Assembly: GCA_020629755.1 (NCBI GenBank)
Contig: JAHDCS010000010.1
Coordinates: 1 to 51,615 of the forward strand
From: Flavobacteriales bacterium
GTDB taxonomy: Bacteria; Bacteroidota; Bacteroidia; Flavobacteriales_G; JALEGO01
DNA length: 51,615 nucleotides
Reading direction: 5' to 3'
Shown here: piece after piece, positions 45,301 through 51,615 of the stretch
How the letters are laid out: the number at the start of each line of letters is the position of its first letter
How positions within the stretch are numbered: the first letter of the stretch is position 1
Notes under the pieces: model-generated
Database searches by the model: none
Told to the model about the DNA's origin: nothing
What the model saw: only the letters and a program-made list of their open reading frames with translations
Position numbers and translations under genes: made by a program

Positions 45301-45524
45301 TGAAGGGCGATCGCGTATATCTGAGTACCGATGGCTACCCCGATCAGTTTGGCGGAGAAAAAGGTAAAAAATATAAACGGGTGCGTTTTTTAAAGCTACT
45401 GGCCCTTCATCAAACTAAACACATGAACGAGCAACGTGCGCTTATTTGGCAAGAAATGCTTGGCCATATGGGTACAGCCTACGAACAAACCGACGATATC
45501 TGTGTGCTAGGGATTGAGATGTAA
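42342..45524 (+). CDS. Propeller-sensor SpoIIE-type serine phosphatase
   Basis: A 1060-residue membrane protein. The signal peptide (ending CICLA) is followed by two beta-propeller halves of the two-component-regulator type (residues about 25-640: SIGEVFIGNNKNLIHFDGEHF, SSLHIDSKQILWLTLSNGLSKL). A Y_Y_Y domain covers about 665-730, a transmembrane helix about 739-765, a coiled coil about 765-815, then a SpoIIE/PP2C-type phosphatase (VSGDFYWV, VMDCTGHGVPGAFMSMIGN, MDGSLCVLN, LSTDGYPDQFGG). It should sense an external ligand and dephosphorylate a cytoplasmic partner, for example an anti-sigma-antagonist. The start is TTG. It follows the adhesin gene by 19 bases. Confidence 0.9.
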   Translation: MKRTHYTAFFVFWLFGCICLAQENGIVNYAPKTLKKLSPQNWCVATDSIGEVFIGNNKNLIHFDGEHFNEIKIKDTRIEALLNHKGTIYIGGDNSFGYLQKQNNGRFMFFSLSDSLKDLKAISSIVAFNNTIVFKHYKHLYLYSLNTQTLVDHNTKHWVKHLFNGPKQPIAYLQDIHTLSFLNADHSFTHFYDVPQDYFVSDVIYDKAFIYVLLDHHFILQFSHKGKLIKKIRCGAKLENAIFRDFLLFNKRFYISSSSGLYITDLDFNLLKHISEDDGLRDNNISSLHIDSKQILWLTLSNGLSKLNLNQGLSPLPTKGLSGLIEDVSGSTKNPIVATHAGCYTKQHKRFTSVKGEGIRNQNWDVLSFSYQNQSFLFTVSNSGVHQILPNGEGKRILKHPGVYRLFQSPLHPNCLYVGLDTGLIALRFQNGHWQNQGLIVKTDFTVYTIDYYDGFLWLGADLNGQLMRLHLKETPTSTQVISQTLYGPKEGLPEGMVLPMQGYFGTDKGIYLQEPSGKFSPHVEYNALLPSKSPYVHRLSQDPMGNLWAVVQWIDSLEETPTEKQQVGYFHKGPSGWSWVSGPFAGLSQSKIDAIHHPDSFTTYLGGTDGLYSYNIKERAKITTSFHTSLTTIESIATGKKIDYLTKDNTLLSPTLDYEHNGLRLHFSGRDHSANDILYRYYLEGFEHTFSAFAPQNFATYKNLTEGTYTFHLEAQNAYGIISKAESFSFTLNPPWYRTWWAYLLYVALIAIIAFSIFWIWTSNLRHQVKAKTKEVVAQKDIIQLKNKEMLESIEYAERIQKSILPSRAFLKQHFKDGFVIFKPRDIVSGDFYWVQKKGHLLFFSVMDCTGHGVPGAFMSMIGNRGLNEIVLDKNFNDPGLILTALREYIVGALSQDGTSPNRDGMDGSLCVLNTNTNLLSYASAYNDMYLIRANTSSVVIEKTPIPPHKTSTQNINIYPLKAQKMPIGYYPEKDEPFVTQTLELLKGDRVYLSTDGYPDQFGGEKGKKYKRVRFLKLLALHQTKHMNEQRALIWQEMLGHMGTAYEQTDDICVLGIEM

Positions 45525-45536
45525 ACTAAGTAAAAA

Positions 45537-45935
45537 TTACAAGGCTGTAGTACTCAATGTATTTATGTCGCAACGAATTAAAGAAACATTGCCAGACTCA
45601 ATCACATTACTTGTATCATTATTGGCATACACTTTATAAGAAAATGTGCCGCTTTTCTGAATTTTTAAATTTCTTCTAGACCCATATGTTTGATTTTTTA
45701 AGGTAATACTGGCAATCTTAACCCCATCAATATCTAAACTAAAAACAGTAGTTGAAATATTCTGACAGGCCGCACAATTTAAAAACCAGTCTAAATACGC
45801 ATAATTTTCTATTTCACAATCACACACGCCATCTTCACATGACTCACCAAACGAACAGCTGACCTCTTTACACGCATCTTTGCACGATACAAATAATAAA
45901 CTAGCCACTAGAGAAAAATATAAACCTATTTTCAT
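45537..45935 (-). CDS. Cys-rich EGF-like lipoprotein
   Basis: A 132-residue lipoprotein. Leader MKIGLYFSLVASLLFVSC ends in a lipobox, followed by KDACKEVSCSFGESCEDGVCDC, six or more cysteines in about 25 residues as in EGF-like modules of Bacteroidota surface proteins. Two further cysteine pairs follow (CAAC and a C near the end). The mature C-terminal part is beta-rich. Function unknown; convergent with the phosphatase gene. Confidence 0.75.
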   Translation of the reverse strand: MKIGLYFSLVASLLFVSCKDACKEVSCSFGESCEDGVCDCEIENYAYLDWFLNCAACQNISTTVFSLDIDGVKIASITLKNQTYGSRRNLKIQKSGTFSYKVYANNDTSNVIESGNVSLIRCDINTLSTTAL

Positions 45936-45949
45936 TTTTAATTTTTTTG

Positions 45950-45980
45950 CAAATGTCTTATTTTGTAAGCTAATTTACAA
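45950..45980 (-). promoter_or_regulatory. Promoter of the EGF-like lipoprotein gene
   Basis: On the minus strand, TTG (45980-45978), 20 bases, then GACATTTG (45957-45950), one mismatch to TAnnTTTG. Start codon 14 bases downstream. It occupies the gap shared with the divergent enoyl-CoA hydratase gene. Confidence 0.4.
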
Positions 45981-45984
45981 ACAC

Positions 45985-46764
45985 ATGCCCGCTATTTTAG
46001 AAGGAGAAGTTAAAGTTCAGGTCAGAAATAACATTTCAACCATAGAGTTTTCACACCCTATGAGTAATGCCCTGCCCTCAGAAGTATTAGAAAAATTAGC
46101 TCAAAAAATCAATCAAGAATCTGCCAATGAAAAAAGCAGGGTTATTGTGTTAAAAAGCAGTGGCGAAAGAGCTTTTTGTGCGGGGGCGTCTTTTGATGAA
46201 TTAATTTCGATCAAGTCGGCCGAACAAGGCGCCGCCTTTTTTAGCGGTTTTGCAGGTGTGATTAACGCCATTAGAAAAGCCAATAAGTTTGTGATTGGCC
46301 GCGTACAAGGCAAGGCTGTTGGGGGCGGGGTTGGCATTGCCTCAGCTGTTGATTATTGCTTGGCCACCAAATATGCGGCCGTTAAACTCTCAGAATTGGC
46401 CATTGGCATTGGCCCCTTTGTGGTAGGCCCTGCGGTTGAACGTAAAATAGGCTTATCTGCCTTTTCTTCATTGAGTATAAATGCCACAGAGTTTAAGTCG
46501 GCGCAATGGGCCAAGGACAAGGGCTTGTATGTTGATCTTTTTGAGGATGCCGTTCAATTAGATCATGCGGTAGACGAACTCGCTGAAAAGCTTGCCCAGT
46601 TTAATCCGGAAGCCATGAAGCGCTTAAAGCGTGTGTACTGGAAGGGCACTCAAGATTGGGACGAGCTACTGATGCAAAGAGCTAAAGATAGCGGAGAATT
46701 AGTCTTGTCTAAATTTACCAAAGAAGCCATCTCTGCTTTTAAAGCGAAATTAAACAAAGGCTAA
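45985..46764 (+). CDS. Enoyl-CoA hydratase/isomerase family protein
   Basis: A 259-residue crotonase-fold protein from ATG 45985. Oxyanion-hole segments are CAGASFDELI and GRVQGKAVGGGVGIASAVDYCLA. The latter position has a Gly/Ala-rich stretch, and the first catalytic Glu of classical hydratases is not obvious, so it may be an isomerase or other crotonase-superfamily enzyme. The longer frame from 45880 is rejected because it overlaps the divergent lipoprotein and its promoter. It is convergent with the glycosyltransferase gene. Confidence 0.85.
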   Translation: MPAILEGEVKVQVRNNISTIEFSHPMSNALPSEVLEKLAQKINQESANEKSRVIVLKSSGERAFCAGASFDELISIKSAEQGAAFFSGFAGVINAIRKANKFVIGRVQGKAVGGGVGIASAVDYCLATKYAAVKLSELAIGIGPFVVGPAVERKIGLSAFSSLSINATEFKSAQWAKDKGLYVDLFEDAVQLDHAVDELAEKLAQFNPEAMKRLKRVYWKGTQDWDELLMQRAKDSGELVLSKFTKEAISAFKAKLNKG

Positions 46765-46772
46765 CATGTCGC

Positions 46773-48176
46773 CTACTTGCCGCGGCTTTGTAATACAATA
46801 AGCACCGTGTAGATTAAAATTTTAAGATCTACCATCAAAGACATGTTTTCAATGTAAAGCACATCGTATTTAAGGCGCTCAATCATTTGATCTACATCCG
46901 ACGCATAACCATATTTCACTTGCCCCCAAGAGGTTATACCTGGCCTTACTCTATGTAAAAAAGTATAGTGGGGCGCTTTTTTAACAATTTGATCAATAAA
47001 AAACTGACGCTCAGGCCTTGGGCCCACCAGAGCCATATCTCCTTTTAACACATTATAAAATTGTGGCATTTCATCTATGCGAGTTTTACGCAAAAAACGC
47101 CCTAGTTGAGTAGCTCGCGCATCGTGTTCCTTCGCTAAGACAGGCCCAGAATCTTCAGCGTCGGTGCGCATAGATCTAAATTTGTAAATCTGAAAAGACT
47201 TGCCTTTTCGACCAATCCGCTCCTGAGAATAAAAAACCGGCCCTTTACTATCGAGCTTAATAAGCAGGGCAATAATCAGATAAAATGGCCAACACAAAAA
47301 CAGAACCAATAAGGAGAGTACTACGTCCATCATCCGCTTTACAATCCATTGCCAGCGCGGAATAATCTCTTGATTAATTTCAATAAGCGGCACCCCTAAA
47401 ATAGAGTTCATTTTCACTTGCCCTGCAACCAATTGATACATAGCAGGCATAATTTTAATATACACATCTGTAGCTTTCAATGTGTTTAAAATGGTTTTCA
47501 TAGAACTATGATCTGAAGGTTCTAAGGCAATAATCACATCGGTGATATGGTGTCTTTGAATAAGTGTTTGTATCTGCTCTACGCTGCCTAAACAATCTAG
47601 GTTTTTTATTTTCTGGGGGGATGTGGCACTCACAAAGCCAACCAAATCAAAGCCTATTCCTACTTTATTATGCAAAATCTCATCTGTGATTTCTCTGGCT
47701 TTTTCGGCCGTGCCAATCACAAGAGAAGGGTAGCCAAATTGCTTTCTTAGAATACGCCGAACCGTAATCGAACTTAAGATAAAACGAGGCAGCATGGTAA
47801 AGCAAAAATGCAATCCAAAATAAACCAACAAAATCAAGTAATAACTCTTATATGAGCCAACTGCATCATCAATGAAGATGAAAAAGAAGATCACAATCCC
47901 CCCGAAAAGACTTTGAAAAAAAGTTTGAAAAAATTCGCGAAGACGCGATTTTCTATAGGGCTCTGCATAAAAACCCAGCAGAAAATAAAACATCCCCCAA
48001 AATAAAGGAATAATGATAAGTCCAAGAATAAAGTTTTTGTCTTGCAATAAGTTGCTCAATGCAAATACCTCTTTCTCAATACAGAGGTCTCTAAAAATAA
48101 ATACGCCTATCCAGGCGAGTGCGGCCGCAAGTAAATCAAATAAAACATAGGTGAGCTGTTGACGCCTTTTGTGCAT
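46773..48176 (-). CDS. Polyprenyl-phosphate sugar phosphotransferase (WcaJ-like)
   Basis: A 467-residue membrane protein that starts extracellular or O-polysaccharide repeat synthesis by moving a sugar-1-phosphate to undecaprenyl phosphate. Four or five membrane helices cover residues 1-130; a CoA-binding-like nucleotide fold lies near 145-250; a further helix near 275-300 leads into the bacterial transferase domain (QIYKFRSMRTDAE; RKTRIDEMPQFYNVLKGDMALVGPRPE; RVRPGITSWGQVKYGYA). Other polysaccharide genes are absent. It contains two GGGGGGAT motifs in opposite orientation 281 bases apart. Confidence 0.93.
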   Translation of the reverse strand: MHKRRQQLTYVLFDLLAAALAWIGVFIFRDLCIEKEVFALSNLLQDKNFILGLIIIPLFWGMFYFLLGFYAEPYRKSRLREFFQTFFQSLFGGIVIFFFIFIDDAVGSYKSYYLILLVYFGLHFCFTMLPRFILSSITVRRILRKQFGYPSLVIGTAEKAREITDEILHNKVGIGFDLVGFVSATSPQKIKNLDCLGSVEQIQTLIQRHHITDVIIALEPSDHSSMKTILNTLKATDVYIKIMPAMYQLVAGQVKMNSILGVPLIEINQEIIPRWQWIVKRMMDVVLSLLVLFLCWPFYLIIALLIKLDSKGPVFYSQERIGRKGKSFQIYKFRSMRTDAEDSGPVLAKEHDARATQLGRFLRKTRIDEMPQFYNVLKGDMALVGPRPERQFFIDQIVKKAPHYTFLHRVRPGITSWGQVKYGYASDVDQMIERLKYDVLYIENMSLMVDLKILIYTVLIVLQSRGK

Positions 48177-48185
48177 GCACTTTGA

Positions 48186-49049
48186 TTAGTTGGGATAAAT
48201 AATTTTTAGGTTATCTAAAAATACTTTAGAATTTGTTTGATTGCTCCCATTATAGGCTAAAATGGCAATCTGATGTTTGGTCGCATTAGGGTATTTACTA
48301 ATGGCCAAACCAAGATCTATATAGACTTTGTTCCAATCTTGTTTCGGAAATAAAATAATCTGCGCATCTTCATAAAAATTTCCAGGCAAATAGCTCAGCA
48401 CACGCACTTCAATAAAGGCATCGCCTTTGTAATCAAGTTCAAAATACACATTTTCGCCCAACATCGGAAAGGTCATTTCAGGACTTAATCCATAAAAGGC
48501 ATCCTGATTTTCTGTGAGCTCAATTTTTAAAGACCCGCTCCCCTCTTTGGTTTCTAAAGAGTCATTGGTAATAGTAAAGGGTACGCTTTGATCTGTTAGA
48601 CTTAATGTAGTGGTGGGCGCATCAAAATTTTCTAGCCAAATAAAATTTAAATCTGTTTGGTATGAGACCACTGGTTCTAACTCTATCACACTATCTCTGT
48701 ATAAGCGTATGTTTTGCTCAAACTCTTTATAAAATGAATAATCTACCCGCAAAGCGGTAGCGCCATTGTTTTTAATGCCCGCACGAACTTTAAGGTTTAC
48801 ATCGCCAGAAAATAAAACCGGAAAAGTTGTAGGCAATTCATATCCCCCCACAAACTGATCGTTTATAAATACCCACGCATCTGTGATATTTTCAGAGGCA
48901 GAACCCTCTTGTGCTGTATTCGTTGTAAGACTTATCTTATCAATATGAATATACGAGGGTATCTCTTCGTCTGGATTAATGATTTCACAACTATAAAAAC
49001 TAAAAATTAGAAATAGTCCGTAAGGTATTTTATATATGGCTCGGCGCAT
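48186..49049 (-). CDS. Conserved lipoprotein of unknown function
   Basis: A 287-residue lipoprotein from ATG 49049. Leader MRRAIYKIPYGLFLIFSFYSC ends in a lipobox. The early part EIPSYIHIDKISLTTNTAQEGSASENITDAWVFI (in pieces: IPSYIHIDKISLTTN, ITDAWVFINDQFVGGYELP) resembles a lipoprotein I have seen widely in Flavobacteriales. A jelly-roll-like C-terminal part follows. The TTG at 49061 is rejected because it lies in the predicted -7 box. It is 9 bases upstream of the sugar transferase gene and probably in its operon. Confidence 0.75.
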   Translation of the reverse strand: MRRAIYKIPYGLFLIFSFYSCEIINPDEEIPSYIHIDKISLTTNTAQEGSASENITDAWVFINDQFVGGYELPTTFPVLFSGDVNLKVRAGIKNNGATALRVDYSFYKEFEQNIRLYRDSVIELEPVVSYQTDLNFIWLENFDAPTTTLSLTDQSVPFTITNDSLETKEGSGSLKIELTENQDAFYGLSPEMTFPMLGENVYFELDYKGDAFIEVRVLSYLPGNFYEDAQIILFPKQDWNKVYIDLGLAISKYPNATKHQIAILAYNGSNQTNSKVFLDNLKIIYPN

Positions 49050-49058
49050 CAGAAGTTG

Positions 49059-49066
49059 CAAAATTA
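49059..49066 (-). promoter_or_regulatory. -7 box of the lipoprotein-sugar transferase operon
   Basis: TAATTTTG on the minus strand matches TAnnTTTG, ending 9 bases before the ATG at 49049. It decides between that ATG and the upstream TTG. Confidence 0.4.
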
Positions 49067-49128
49067 CATAGAAACAATTGAAGGGTATTTTCTCAAAGAA
49101 AGTTTTTTATGTAAATTAGCCACATAAT

Positions 49129-49199
49129 GGTCACGTGGCCGAGTGGTTAGGCAGTGGTCTGCAACACCATCTACGGCGGTTCGAATCCGTCCGTGACCT
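49129..49199 (+). tRNA. tRNA-Cys(GCA)
   Basis: A complete cloverleaf: acceptor GGTCACG pairs with CGTGACC, the D arm is GCCGAGTGGTTAGGC, the anticodon stem GTGGT/ACCAT encloses loop CTGCAAC with anticodon GCA, and the T arm has TTCGAAT. The discriminator base is T, as expected for cysteine tRNA. CCA is not encoded. Confidence 0.95.
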
Positions 49200-49214
49200 C
49201 GAAGTAATTTCATT

Positions 49215-49245
49215 AACCCGTTGAAAACCAGTTTTTTGACGGGTT
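49215..49245 (+). terminator. Terminator after tRNA-Cys
   Basis: AACCCGT at 49215-49221 pairs with ACGGGTT at 49239-49245, extended by A/T pairs inside, and is followed by a T run. It ends the tRNA transcript. Confidence 0.85.
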
Positions 49246-49265
49246 TTTTGTTTTTGGGTGTGGCA

Positions 49266-49733
49266 ATGCGTTGTGTCTGTTATGGTTGGGGTAAAGTTAT
49301 ACACGGAAACAAAATTAGTAATGCACCTTGCCCTCAAGATCAAAATCAATTTTGGGAACTTGTGAAGCATGGCTCAGAAATTCGTCAAATCCACTTGTTA
49401 GCATCTCCCGTAGTAGAAGATTTTATCACTAGCTACCCTAAAGACGGTGATAACATCATCACACGAAAACTTGCCAAAACCAGTTTGGGTTATGAAGCAA
49501 CAAGTAGTACCCATGGCAAAGTATGGATAAATGATGAGCAGTATTTTGATAACGTGCCACTCATTGCTTGGGAGTTTTACATAGGAGGCTATCAACCTGC
49601 TCAAAAGTGGTTAAAAGATCGCAGGGGTAGATTACTTAGCTTTGAAGATATTTTACATTATCAGAAGATTATCAAAGCCCTGTCGGAAACAGATAGGATT
49701 ATGAAGTTAATTGATGAGGTTATTACTTTTTAA
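49266..49733 (+). pseudogene. Remnant of a type ISP restriction-modification enzyme (C-terminal)
   Basis: About 155 codons whose last 130 residues resemble the C-terminal specificity region of type ISP restriction-modification enzymes: HGSEIRQIHLLASP, WINDEQYFDNVPLIAWEF, IGGYQPAQKWLKDRRGRLLS and FEDILHYQKIIKALSETDRIM. Intact enzymes exceed 1,000 residues and carry nuclease, helicase and methyltransferase domains; none is here. The upstream part of the frame (from tRNA terminator sequence) is not protein-like. I therefore read it as a 5'-truncated fragment, left where foreign DNA joins the tRNA-Cys locus. Its stop overlaps the convergent DUF3703 gene by 11 bases. Confidence 0.6.
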
Positions 49734-50091
49734 CTGTATCAAAAATTACTTTTAAATCATTTTCTATTACCATAGGTTTTAAAGGTGGAACATTTGCTCC
49801 ACCAGTATTTCCAACAGGTATTTTACCCACAAATGACTTTATTCCACCGACAAGCAATCTTGGAATTTGACCAATAATCTCTCTAATGTTTTTAGTTTTA
49901 AAACCAAAGATTAGCATTTCCCAATGCACCAAGGAGTGATGGTATGGATAGGCTTGACCAATAATGTGCGCTCTTTCTAAATGCTGAAAAGCTCTTTGAT
50001 AGTCTTTTTCCTCAAATGCTTTATCATAAGCAATTAACTCCTTTTTAAAATAGGGCTTGAGAGGACTAGGCATTAATGTGTTGAATTTCAT
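49723..50091 (-). CDS. DUF3703 family protein
   Basis: A 122-residue protein with AFQHLERAHIIGQAYPYHHSLVHWEML and IIGQIPRLLVGGIKSFVGKIPVGNTGGANV, close to the DUF3703 (PF12487) pattern. The several conserved His residues suggest metal binding. In my recollection this family often lies beside heavy-metal efflux genes on mobile regions. It lies 9 bases downstream of the partial TonB receptor gene and is probably in its operon. Confidence 0.85.
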   Translation of the reverse strand: MKFNTLMPSPLKPYFKKELIAYDKAFEEKDYQRAFQHLERAHIIGQAYPYHHSLVHWEMLIFGFKTKNIREIIGQIPRLLVGGIKSFVGKIPVGNTGGANVPPLKPMVIENDLKVIFDTVKK

Positions 50092-50100
50092 ATTCTATGT

Positions 50101-51615
50101 TTAGTGATGATGTTCTTCTGAGCCAAATGGTCTCCAAATAATACCAAAAGAAAATATAAACCCATCAGTTGGGGCATAAAGTTCGGTAAATGTAGGGTTG
50201 TTATGCGGGGGTAAAACAACGCTGGTAAACCTGCTTTGTCTTACATCAGTAAAATTCTCAAAGTTTACATACAAACTACCAAAACCAGTCATCTTTTGCA
50301 CCAATAAGCCCATTGTGGTATAATCACTAGTTTGTGTTCTGTTACTTAAAAACTGCTTCCCTGTATAGTAAAGCTCATAACCCACTCGCCAATCTTCTGT
50401 TTCATACATCAAAATCATCCCTGCATTATGCATTGGTGTGAGAGGCTTTTGAGGAGATCCAGCTAAATAAGTTAACTCCGTTTGAATAAAGGCATAGTTC
50501 AAAAAATACTTAAAGTCCTTATAAGCTAATTTTATATTGGTTTCTGCTCCTATACTCTGAATGGGCTGTAGAGCATTTTCAAAAGCATATGCATTACTGT
50601 CACCCACTAACAATAAGCTATTTTGCAAAGATGTTAGATAAAACAATTGGTTAACACTTAAACTCACTTTATCCCAAAGCGCTGTCTGATAATTAAAATC
50701 AATATTTCCTCCTAATGATCGTTCTGCATTCAATATATTTTTATCAATAGGGAGTACATTGTAGAAATTAAGGGTGGTAGTTTCATCTGTAAATAGGTCT
50801 GGTGTTTTATACCCAAGCCCTCCTCCAATTCTACTTGAAAACTTCTGGCTAGGTGCATACAACAATGAAACTCTAGGCAAGAAAAAAGCCCCCCAGTCTC
50901 TTGTCTGATCTACCCTAAAGCCACTTTCTAACACAAATTTTTCACCTAAATCAAAGGTGTTGTTTACAAAAGCACCAGCAGTTAAATTCTGTTGATCTCT
51001 ATTCAGGCTTGTATTGTCTTCCTTAAAATCATCCGTATAGAGATTAAGTCCAAAGATCCAATCTGATTTTTTATTTAAAAGCCTGTAATTTAATTCTGTA
51101 AAAGAGTTTAATTGCTGCCCTGTGAAAAGTAAATTTGGGGTAAGTATTTCACGATTAAAATACCCAATGCTATTCTTAAACTGAAAACTAGAAGAATCAT
51201 TTATTTGATGATCTGCTACCGCTGTGTAACTTAGTCTTTGAGAAGTATTCGTTTCAAAGAATTGATGTACTCCATTCGCATCATCATTGATTTTACTCAT
51301 GTCTCCACCTTCCCTCTCATCAAAACTTGACTGAATGCCCAATTGAAGGGTGGTTCGCTCATTTGGATAATAAAACAGCTTTGGGTTTATAGCTAAAGAA
51401 CGGGTTTTAGGAATATTGCTAAAGTCATCTCCATCTGGGTCATAGGCTTGTTGGTTATTTGCTGAACCATACAACGTGTAACCTATTTTACCTTTACGGT
51501 TAGATGTAAATGCATTTACTGTTTGTCCTCCTGCTTGTGTTCCTGTAAGCATAAGCTCTAGTTCTCTTTCTTCTGTAGGTGTTTTGGAAACCATATTCAC
51601 AAGCCCAGCAATAGC
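50101..51615 (-). CDS. TonB-dependent receptor, 3' part (cut by window end)
   Basis: The gene runs off the right edge; 504 codons of the C-terminal side are visible. Translation at the edge reads AIAGLVNMVSK, a plug-domain pattern, so the start lies beyond the window and an internal GTG at 51600 is not the true start. The barrel has SFDEREGGDMS, FVLESGFRVDQTRDWGAFFLPRVSLLY and GGGLGYKTPDLFTDE. The C terminus ends in FGIIWRPFG then SEEHHH, three terminal histidines, unlike the usual final phenylalanine. With DUF3703 next to it, a metal-related substrate is plausible. Confidence 0.88.
   Translation of the reverse strand, partial: AIAGLVNMVSKTPTEERELELMLTGTQAGGQTVNAFTSNRKGKIGYTLYGSANNQQAYDPDGDDFSNIPKTRSLAINPKLFYYPNERTTLQLGIQSSFDEREGGDMSKINDDANGVHQFFETNTSQRLSYTAVADHQINDSSSFQFKNSIGYFNREILTPNLLFTGQQLNSFTELNYRLLNKKSDWIFGLNLYTDDFKEDNTSLNRDQQNLTAGAFVNNTFDLGEKFVLESGFRVDQTRDWGAFFLPRVSLLYAPSQKFSSRIGGGLGYKTPDLFTDETTTLNFYNVLPIDKNILNAERSLGGNIDFNYQTALWDKVSLSVNQLFYLTSLQNSLLLVGDSNAYAFENALQPIQSIGAETNIKLAYKDFKYFLNYAFIQTELTYLAGSPQKPLTPMHNAGMILMYETEDWRVGYELYYTGKQFLSNRTQTSDYTTMGLLVQKMTGFGSLYVNFENFTDVRQSRFTSVVLPPHNNPTFTELYAPTDGFIFSFGIIWRPFGSEEHHH

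Larger units (their letters stand above)
7288..48849. repeat. Dispersed octamer GGGGGGAT, 17 copies
   Basis: Copies reading GGGGGGAT on the plus strand start at 10106, 21434, 25356, 34371, 39632, 42144 and 47615. Copies reading ATCCCCCC on the plus strand start at 7288, 7697, 9226, 15115, 18810, 30961, 37020, 45180, 47896 and 48842. All lie inside genes, 11 in the coding-strand sense and 6 antisense, in different reading frames. Of 22 runs of six or more G or C seen, 17 have this AT context. Counts are by eye. Confidence 0.85.

Noticed and set aside
7288-48849. G6 runs as G-quadruplex sites
   Set aside because: Each copy is a single G run without three further nearby runs. The fixed AT context points to sequence recognition rather than quadruplex formation.
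49131-49370. 79-codon minus-strand frame across tRNA-Cys
   Set aside because: It lies over the tRNA and its terminator; translation is not protein-like.
1-51615. rRNA genes, CRISPR arrays, prophage genes or transposases
   Set aside because: None was seen on either strand. The only RNA gene identified is tRNA-Cys.

Overview
The window looks like chromosomal DNA from a low-G+C member of the Bacteroidota, probably Flavobacteriales-like. The evidence is a fused lpxC/fabZ gene, two complete TonB-dependent receptors plus the 3' part of a third, proteins with type IX secretion (T9SS) sorting tails, many small lipoproteins with little conservation, and promoters of the Bacteroidota type (TTG, about 19-20 bp, then TAnnTTTG). 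Coding density is very high and no stretch above 300 bases lacks a gene. Placement below phylum is inference.

Layout. 0.1-7.1 kb: a LuxE-like acyl-protein synthetase, a lipoprotein with a DUF6089 barrel, polyphosphate kinase, uvrC, and an orphan secreted amidase resembling T6SS effector Tae4. 7.1-18.4 kb: a large TonB receptor, tatC, two small lipoproteins, then a long minus-strand unit (M20 dipeptidase, amidophosphoribosyltransferase, ZnuD-like receptor, His-rich lipoprotein, panD). 18.5-21.7 kb: the lipid A operon lpxD-lpxC/fabZ-lpxA. 21.8-25.7 kb: a FAS1 protein with a T9SS tail and a tightly packed operon (methyltransferase, rhodanese, sterol-desaturase-like hydroxylase, MscS). 25.8-33.7 kb: carbonic anhydrase, an M48 protease with an unknown secreted protein, free-methionine-sulfoxide reductase, an Ig-like lipoprotein, hemH, a MazG-like protein and a DUF4412 protein. 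33.8-39.5 kb: hpt, two envelope proteins (one joining helix-hairpin-helix motifs to a predicted barrel), an aldehyde dehydrogenase, a DUF2795 protein and recX. 39.6-49.1 kb: a SprB-repeat adhesin beside a propeller/SpoIIE-phosphatase sensor, an EGF-like lipoprotein, an enoyl-CoA hydratase, a polyprenyl sugar-phosphate transferase and a lipoprotein. 49.1 kb to the end: tRNA-Cys followed by apparently acquired DNA, with a type ISP restriction-modification remnant, a DUF3703 gene and a TonB receptor cut by the window end.

The most unusual signal is at the DNA level. The octamer GGGGGGAT (or its complement) occurs 17 times by eye count, in all reading frames and both orientations within unrelated genes. 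Under one expected copy would be predicted for this base composition. It behaves like a genome-wide signal, for example a Chi-like recombination site. Other points of interest are the lipoprotein Tae4-like amidase without any T6SS, a (GT)7 tract in a surface lipoprotein signal peptide translationally coupled to hemH, a 36-bp near-perfect palindrome, and promoters placed so close to start codons that some mRNAs should be leaderless.

All coordinates, counts and family calls come from reading the sequence; no database search was run.
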